Source: Luidia sarsii (taxonomy: Eukaryota > Echinodermata > Asteroidea > Paxillosida > Luidiidae). From it: a stretch of 64,000 bases of DNA. Positions 56,140-64,000 of the stretch are shown piece by piece (the stretch's first letter is position 1; the number at the start of each line of letters is the position of its first letter). The notes under the pieces are model-generated. The model worked only from the letters and a program-made list of their open reading frames with translations, ran no database searches and was not told the DNA's origin. The translations under genes were made by a program, and so were the position numbers. The DNA lies in assembly GCA_949987565.1 (NCBI GenBank), contig OX465101.1:27665134-27729133 (forward strand). Reading direction: 5' to 3'.

Positions 56140-58176
56140 CCCTTTTCCCACTACAAACTGCTTAACCCCGAGATTTGCCGCCCCGGGTTTAGCATTCTGT
56201 ACCCCGGGGTTCGTTAACCCTGAGTTCTGTTCCCATTTGTCGCGTTAACCCGGAGTTTCGCGAAACCCGGGGCGAGCTTGCCCCGGGTTAACGATGTGCG
56301 ATTTCCCACTACACCCAACCCCGGTGTCCGTCACTGCCCGGACCGGAAATCCCACAGCGCGCTAGCTGGTCCCACAATGCCTCGTACCGCCTTGTCGCCC
56401 AGCAACCACCCGTCGGCGCGCGCTGCCTGAGTGGATACATGTGGGCTGCACTCGATTAACGGCATAATCCGCACTCTCGTGTACATGTACACTGCATTGA
56501 AAATGGCGTCAGATATAAATATAATATAGATATAAAATTTCGGCAAATCCGGGGCATCAAGGCAATTTACCGACTTTTTGTTATTAGTACCGATGCAAAC
56601 ACGCTAAGCACTTTAAAAAAAAATTTCAAAATAGGCGCTGAAGGCACCGAATCGTTGTTTTAGGTCTCCTACTAATATATCATCGTTTCTGTGGGACCAC
56701 AATGCCTGAAAAAGATTATTTTCCAACATAAAAATGACGTCTAAAATAGGTTTCAGTCAGCCACCAATACGTATTCTCACGGAACATGAACAGTACCATT
56801 CAGGTATGGCCGGGGTGCTACTGCTATAGTAAGCGGGACGACAAAAATATCTGACAATAGATCCTCACAAAAAAATCAAAATAAAAGGGATTCTAAAGAG
56901 CCTACATGTTTTGTAAAGATGGATTTTTAAGCAGCTAGGTCCAACCTAAACGAGCATATTATCGGAGCTTATTATTGTATAAACTCGCACCCCTCTCATT
57001 CCTAATAGAATAGTCCATGCTGTCAAGGTATCGCGATGTGGGTTCGGTGTTCCAAAACCTTCTCATCAGTTCTCGTCCAAAAAATTGAGAATAACTACGT
57101 TCGTAGGCCTACCTGAAAAAAATAAAATAAAGTTTGCGACATTTTTGTGCTGTATCGTGAAGTAGTAGCTCGTTTTGCTGTTTAGCTTTCTCCTTTCGGG
57201 GCATGGTTACGACTTTGAAAAGGCACCCGCGAACACGCAAACCTTTGACAGCTCTTCGATTCTACTTTCGCACGCAACCCGACCACGTGCTGCATGCTGC
57301 GCAATCTATCTATCGTGCAACGCAAATCGCTCCCAACTACCGTTGGTACCCGTTGTTTGGTACAGCCAGCGATGTCCAAGATTCACTGGTACCCGCAGAT
57401 TAAAAGTTTGTTGACATGAAACTGTCAGGATCGAACGCACTGTCCATGTACGTATCTGACATGGCCATGTAAGTACTGTACATGTACATGTACATGTACA
57501 GTACATTGATCGTGTATGTGTATGTGTATACATGTACATGTACAGTACATGTACACCCATCCACAGTCCATACAGTTGTGCACAGAATGCGCAATGTTTA
57601 GCTGACAGTGCGCACGGTACAGTGAAGCTTCCATGTGTGCTGCACACACACTGCACCGCAGTCGGAATATTATTTCATGCGCGCTGCAGTGTGCTAAAAG
57701 GGCACGGCAATTTGTTGCCGTGAAAATCCTCCAAATTTAAGGGCACCGCGGCAATTGGTGAGGTCACGACGGCAACTGCCGTCGTTGCCGTCGTGAATTT
57801 ACTGCCCTCTTGTAAATGCCAGATGTGCGTCGCATGCGGATTTTCCCGCCACGTATCCCACCTCTGACCGTCCCATTACGTAACGCATCCGGCGTCTTAA
57901 CCCTGAGAATGTCCACCGGACTCGTACCCCGGCGCGGTTTCCCACTACAACGCCAACCCCGGGGTTCGGCCGTTACCCCCGAGATTTCCATCCTTAACCC
58001 TGGTCGCGAGCAGGGTTAACGAACCCCGGGGTAACGGCCGATTTTTCGGTCTCAACCCGGGGCGGGAAAAGTGTAGTGGGAAACGTCCTGGCAACCATTT
58101 CCAACCCGGGGTATCTCGGGGGTAAGGCTTGCCGTTACCCCCGAGATAACCCGGAGATTGCGTAGTGGGAAAGGGG
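56140..58176. mobile_element. 2.0-kb GC-rich terminal-inverted-repeat element
   Basis: CCCTTTTCCCACTAC at the left and GTAGTGGGAAAGGGG at the right are inverted, flanked by TA. Subterminal blocks repeat AACCCCGGGGTT-like palindromes and TTTCCCACTAC / GTAGTGGGAAA internally (57,938-58,084), so a second element may be nested. AT-rich unique DNA and a TGTACA tract lie between. No transposase frame is recognised. Confidence 0.6.
57475..57555. repeat. TGTACA-rich palindromic tract
   Basis: ACATGTACATGTACATGTAC, then a TATGTG stretch, then GTACATGTACAGTACATGTA; same composition as 48375-48545. Confidence 0.7.
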
Positions 58177-58177
58177 T

Positions 58178-61121
58178 ATTGTAGGACTATACAGAGGGGT
58201 TAGTGAGATGGCATCTGCACCCACGGAAAGCCAGATCTGAATATTCCGAGGAGGGGAAGGTGTTCCTCTTACACCCTTGAGACGCCCGGAATGCCGGAGT
58301 CAAGTGGTTCAGGGGTTATAGGTCAATGTTGGCCGTGGGCATCTTAACATACTGTATAGAAAAAGTTGCCTCGCGTGTATTCCGTCAGCCCGCAGATGGT
58401 TCTCATAGTTATACTAGTCGTGCAAGCACCCAGTATATATGCATGTATGGGGGCCATACTGGTATGTTCAGACATTTAGAAAATGGAAATGTGAACATCA
58501 CATCAAGAAGTAGTCATAATGATGGGCTGAATCGAATCTATAGGTTAGACTAAGAACCCGTTGGAATATACATGCACGAGCTATATGCATTGGCGATATA
58601 CAGCTATCAGAAAAGGGAATTTTATTGTTCAACCCCGAACCGTGCTTATAAAATATGAACTTGGTTAATATTAGGGTCAGTGGTTATCCCGTGGCCTGTG
58701 ATAACATCAAAAAACAAAGACCACCGTCTTCATGCACACATGGCTCTTTGAGTTTGGGCCCTTCAATTAAAAACAAAAATCTGTGTCAACGTATATAGTT
58801 CAGTAGCTCTTCCCTTTTTGGTGAGCACGGAGTGCATTTTGTTATCCGAGTGGAGCCGAGGAAGCACATGTTTCCTGCTGTCGGGCCTGGCCCCGTTCAT
58901 TGCTTCCTCGGCGTCATTTCCAAGCTGCCCGGGCCTCTGGCAGGAGTTACGTGGAGCGGAGGACGTCCCTATATACAGCGGTCCGAGAAAACAAACACAT
59001 GCCACAAAAACGGGGACCATCCAAACAGTTTCTCGCAAACCCCGGCCTCCCGAACTAACCATCCACTCGTTGTGTACCCGAGGAAAGGTTCATGAGTGTT
59101 AAACCATTTCGGTACAGGGAATAACCTACCCTTGCAAATAGTTACAATGTACAACCATGACACAACCCAAATCGAAGGAGGTATAATCCTGGTTCTTTTT
59201 TAAGGGGTAGGCCCCCAGACTGACGATACCCCCAAAATGCAGCGGTATTTTTTTTGTCGTCTTCTCCTGCAGCGCTGAACTTGATTCCAACTGTCACGTG
59301 ACTTGGAACAGGTGTTTCCCTGTCAACTGTCAGGCCCATTTAGGGTTGGGATTGTTTTATATTAGGGGAACGCGGGACTCAAACTGGATGTCATGGGATG
59401 TCTACATGGATCCCTGCAGCGTTGTTTTCAACAGCGGAACGGTCCGCGGTTTGGGCAGGCAGTTGGTCTGTTTTCTTTCGTCCTTTCGTTTTGATCGCTT
59501 TTGCATATGATGTATATATAGTCGTTGCTACGAATTACAGCTGATGCACTCTTCTCAAACTGGTTAGTCTTTGAGATTCTTAGTCATTAATCTTCATCGG
59601 TTAGACGTTAGAGTAACACGGATATCTTAACACAGTTCTATTTTTCTTCAACTTCAAGGAAACTTCTCACTTCAAGCCTAGAGCAAGGGAAAGAGATGCT
59701 CCAAGACATACCTTTAAGTCATGATGTCACGATTCTCCTCAACCACGTTTTTTTCTTCTTCGATGGATGGGGGTGGGGTGTGCGTTGGTAAGTGGGTTAT
59801 TGATGGCCTGAATGATATCCAGAGAATAACATGCCAGTAAAGGGGCGACACCTGCGCTTGTCTGGCGGGTGTGCGGGCGGGGTGTAGGTGGAGGTGTCAC
59901 ATTTAAACCGCCAGTCTCCCTAATAATTAACACTTGTCAGCGGAAGTCGTTGATAATCCGCTGGGGCCATTGACAATGCACACCATGCCAGTAGGCCTAT
60001 ACGGAGGAAATGTCTGATTAGATCGCACAACAATCGACACATCGTCCCTTTTACTTTCTGACAGATAATGAGGGGGGGGGGCACACAAAACTCCTTCGGC
60101 TGCTTGAAGTCTCGTGTGGTAAGTCCAAGGAACTCAACTCCCGCTCTTGTCCCACGACAATTCGCCCACTCACCAACCCACTCCTCCCTAACTCGTTCCT
60201 TGTGCACCCACTGTATGCACTGTGGTGATTTTGACTGGACCTCCGAGTTTCGCAACGTCTTTGTTATACTGTATACATATCCCAATAATCAGGTTTTAAT
60301 ATAAGGGGGTGTTTTCGGGTCAACCCATCGATCCACCCCACCCTTATAGCCCTATAGTCCTATACAACCAAATGTTTTTTCTCCAAACTATTTAATTGAA
60401 TTCCAGCGTTTACAGGTCACCCTCCTTTATTCCCCAGGAGCATTCCAAAATTTATGTTCCTTTTAGAAGCCGTTTTCAAGGATGTTCCTCTCTTTTTTTT
60501 TTCACACAAAAGCACGCAGTGTGTATTTTGTACATTGTAATGAATGGTTCGGAATGTCCATTGCTGGAGGCGGTTCAGCTGTAACGGTTGCATACCAAGT
60601 GGACCCTGCGTTCATTAACATTCTCTATATAAATGCTGCAGTTAGCAGTTACCACGTACTCTCTCTCTCTCTATATATATACACGGCCTGATGACTGCAA
60701 CGAGTTTTGAATTGTGCACAGCAGATACGAAACCGGGTGTAATAATTATAGACCTATACATTTTGCATACCGTATAGTTAGTATTAATACTCTCGTTGAA
60801 GAATCGCCCAACACCAGTGTCGTGTTTGCAATTTCCATGGAGCTCAAATCGTGTCTAAATCATATAGAGTATATATTACTAGACTGCAAAGATGGACTGA
60901 TAAAAAGTGTAAACAGCACAGCAAATCGTTCCCGAAGTTAACTTTAGTTCCTCGCTCACAGATGAACGCTGTATACCTCTACCTGTACAGCTGTTATACT
61001 TATAGTCCCTGTATAGATTTTGAAATGAAGCCCGTGCATATTGTATTCACCGATTCCCGATGTCACAAAAGGCTACGTGCATGTAAAACTTAAATTCAAA
61101 GACTTAATTGTCTCCAGGAAT
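58178..61121. other. Intergenic, no gene seen
   Basis: Unique-looking DNA with a (CT)n/(AT)n run near 60,660-60,682; no supported exon. Confidence 0.4.
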
Positions 61122-61286
61122 ATGCAAAATGTTGCAAACTGCTTACTGAATAAAATTACAAAAAGCTAATAATTCATTATCAAACATAAGGAGGGCCTGA
61201 CGTTTCGGATCATAGCAGGAACTTCTGCCTTTGAGAAAGGTCCTGCTATAGAATCGAATTGTCAGGCCCTCCTAATTTTTGATAAC
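61122..61286. mobile_element. Full palindromic-family element, well preserved
   Basis: GTTGCAAACTGCTTACTGAA outer end, GGAGGGCCTGACGTTTCGGAT, TCTGCCTTTGAGAAAGGTCC centre, then GTCAGGCCCTCCTAATTTTTG. Confidence 0.7.
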
Positions 61287-63308
61287 CTAGGGCCTAGTAA
61301 TTATCTCAGCCGTGGAATAGACCTACATTTTTTTCACCATCGATTCGTGAAATGCGGCGCTGGGGGGTCGAACTTCACGTTCAGTCCCAGCCTGATGTAA
61401 GTTTAGATCAAACTTCGCAACTGAACAAATTAGTCGGCACCCAGTGCCCCAGAAGAGCATGTCACTCGCCAGACGCAGAAAAGCAAGCCCAGGTGCGGCC
61501 ATCAGACGCCCACGCTTGTATCCATACCAGGCGAGAGCAAGTCCCCATGATCCACCGAGCTGGCATGGAGGAGGCCCGACCACTGGTATTGGTAATCCCG
61601 CAAGAGTTCGGGGAGCATGGGAAAAGCCCAGAGGCCACGACCTGGTTCCGTGGAACGACAGGAATTCGGGAAATTCCGGGCCCGGGTGTCTTCTTGTGCT
61701 TTTCGAGCTTGAGTATTTTCGGGTTTCGACACAACCGCATATTTCCGCAGATGGTCTTAAGTTTCCTGCATGTAATTGAGTGTAAAGATTATAGTTTGCT
61801 CTATAACCCTACCTGGAATCCCAAATTACCACAACCGTGTCTGATTTGCAAATTGTAGACCTACTCTGCATGGGTTGGCTCGATTTGCCAGAAACTGTAC
61901 TGTAATATCATAGCAGAACTTCAGCATGGATCATCTCTTTCCTTGCTCTATGGCAGACTATGCATGGATCTATTCCCAATGTTTTAGCAAAGGTACTAGG
62001 TCTATTGGTAGCTTGCTGATATATGCTGCTTGCTTTTGCACAGTCCTGTGGTAATTTTGTGGTATATGAAAAGGCAACTTATGGGTCAATAAAGTTATAC
62101 TAGTTAGTTAGGTTAAGTGTAATTACATTTTAGTAAAATCTCCAACTGTAGAACCCGGTTCTTCCAAAGAAGTGACAGCACTTTGACAACGATGCAGTTT
62201 GGTGAAAGACTGAAGTGAAGGCTAGACTTCTCATTGTTTCTCATTCATTTCGATAGATCGTAAATTCGTAATGCATTTTTACGACCATTGCCGACGTAAG
62301 CAACTATACTGGAGAACCAAGGTGATAACTGCTTTCCACAAAACAAGGATGAAATGTTCCAAGAAATCCTCCATAGTACAAACATCAGCTTCCAGGCGAC
62401 TGCCCAAATCCCCAATCCCTCCCTCCCTCCCCCTCCCCCAAATCACGAACACCACCCCTCCCCCATTCTCACGGAGATCAACGGAGGAGATGCGAAGGCA
62501 AATTGAAGCGGTATAACCCCCACTGAAAGACCACGCGGTCCACCCACCCGCGCCCGGCCGTATCCACTCCGAACCACGGCCAAGGAGAGCTAGACTCAGG
62601 TGTCCCGACCATGGACAGTGGCTAACCAGAAATGTCAACTTCTTATCTCGACCAGGAGGAGGGGGAAAACGTGGAACAGACGGGAGGACACACAAACTGC
62701 ATCAATACTCCACAAACAAGCAGGGCTGGCCTGCGGTCTTGCGGTTTCGTGAATAGAGGTTTCCCCCAAAAAATCTACCAAGCTGAATGCCCTCACTCAG
62801 CCAAACCTAAAGCTCCTTTTCATCTTAGCTCTTAGTTTTTTTTTATGGTCGGGTCCCTTTCACGGGTGTTTGTTCACGGATATGCGGTTACTTCGCTTGT
62901 GCAGTGCACACAGTGCAGAAAAATCCGGCACTGTCGAATACGCACTCCATCCCTGGCCCCTGTGTGCGGTCAGTAATGTGTGCGTGGTACACAAGTGGTG
63001 TCAAATGAATCAATGTGGCCCATTAATCTGAACGGGGGGGGGGGGGGGTCTGATGAACATACCTTTACAAGATTGTGTACATGGTAATTTTAAGTTTAAC
63101 AAGGGGCGCAGGAAATGCAGGTTCTACGAATGGTGTACATTACAACTTGTTGCATAATTAATTTATGATCACGTTGATAGTGATACTGTTATGTAGGGCC
63201 TACATCAACGGGAGTAATTATTGAGTTCCCGTGAAGCGATTTGATTTCGGGCCTTTTTAAAGTAAAATACACTATAGACTATACACGGAGGTTACACATA
63301 ATACAAAA
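61287..63308. other. Intergenic, no gene seen
   Basis: A moderately GC-rich stretch (61,350-61,740) has an open frame of 168 codons without recognisable content. A G-run lies near 63,033. Confidence 0.35.
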
Positions 63309-63446
63309 ACAATCAGGAGGGCCTGACGTTTCGATCCTAGTAACAGGACCTTTCGAAAAATGAACGTCATCCTGCCTTTGAAAGTTTGATATTCGCTTTT
63401 TTTGTGTCATTTTAGTCGGTAAGCAGTTTGAAACATTTTTGCATGG
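63309..63446. mobile_element. Palindromic-family element, second arm damaged
   Basis: GGAGGGCCTGACGTTTCGATC and CAGGACCTTTCG, then CCTGCCTTTGAAAG and the tail GTCGGTAAGCAGTTTGAAAC. Confidence 0.6.
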
Positions 63447-64000
63447 AGGTTACACGTGTTAACAAGTTTGTTTCACGCACAGCTGGACGGTAACGAGTTC
63501 CAGCTGTTTGTTTACCTGCCTTACTTCATTTTAATTAGTCTTGGTTCAAGACGTTCTTGGTTGAGATACCAAGACTACATTTTGATACGATACAAAATGC
63601 ACCCGCTGACCCGCGATTCTGCGACTACACTACAGCCTAGATCCATGGATAAAGAAAATTCAAACCATCGATGCCCCAGCAAATCGATTATTATTCTATC
63701 CATCCAACCGTCATAATTTTCTGACAATGCAGGCATCAGCTTCAGAGTATAGGGATAGGCTTTATAATGGCCTCCAAATTGGACCGCCGTCTTTCGTAAG
63801 CATGTATGGTCGAACAGTTTCTTGGTAATATTTCTCGACAGTACTCTCTAAATGCAAGAGTGAATAATTCACTCTCTCGAGGAGTGCATATCGCCCCAAA
63901 AAGCCAAAACTGCTCAAAAAGAGTGAAAAAACACTGCCAATGATGTGAAAACCGCTCCGAGTCAGAGCGCATGAGGTGAAATCCCACTTTTGTAAGGAGA
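63447..64000. other. Intergenic, no gene seen
   Basis: AT-rich sequence to the window edge; no exon or repeat recognised. Confidence 0.4.

Noticed and set aside
60678..60700. Second CTGATGA as a hammerhead candidate
   Set aside because: No GAAA partner or stem II follows at the required spacing.
61352..61858. 168-codon plus-strand ORF
   Set aside because: No recognisable domain, overlapping open frames on both strands and no splice or codon-bias support.

Overview
The window is animal nuclear DNA. It has three spliced protein-coding genes with GT-AG introns, long AT-leaning non-coding stretches, and many families of short inverted-repeat and tRNA-derived repeats. Protein similarity fits an invertebrate deuterostome such as an echinoderm or hemichordate, but this is inferred from recalled family sequences and is low confidence.

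Layout. 1-14.99 kb: intergenic and repeat-rich, with a 730 bp foldback element, hairpin repeats, a duplicated and inverted block, a 21-bp minisatellite and several dispersed repeats. 14,995-28,945 (+): a 16-exon glutamate carboxypeptidase II (FOLH1/NAALADase) gene encoding 820 residues, followed by about 1 kb of probable 3' UTR with AATAAA near 29,973. 30.3-31.0 kb: a piggyBac-like element bounded by TTAA. 32,026-39,334 (-): an 8-exon tubulin tyrosine ligase (TTL) gene encoding 433 residues, convergent with the first gene. 39.4-50.2 kb: intergenic, with a CpG-rich block at about 42.7-43.6 kb, more repeats and TGTACA-rich DNA. 50,208-51,809 (+): a 2-exon ZFP36/TIS11 CCCH zinc-finger gene encoding 401 residues, with an AU-rich 3' region. 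51.8-64 kb: intergenic, including a GC-rich 2.0 kb inverted-repeat element at 56.1-58.2 kb. No fourth gene could be supported.

The reading frame is conserved across every proposed junction in all three genes (2463, 1302 and 1206 coding bases including stops). The genes do not form a pathway: one is a membrane zinc peptidase, one re-tyrosinates alpha-tubulin and one destabilises AU-rich mRNAs.

The most interesting non-coding signals concern ribozymes and repeats. Intron 6 of the peptidase gene holds, on the minus strand, a sequence with all hammerhead-ribozyme core elements, in the arrangement known from Penelope-like retroelements. A palindromic repeat family scattered over the window shares its TCGAAACGTC signature next to a perfect stem-II-like hairpin. 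Two opposite copies of a Harbinger-like element with TTA/TAA target duplications sit about 34 bp from exon edges in two different genes.
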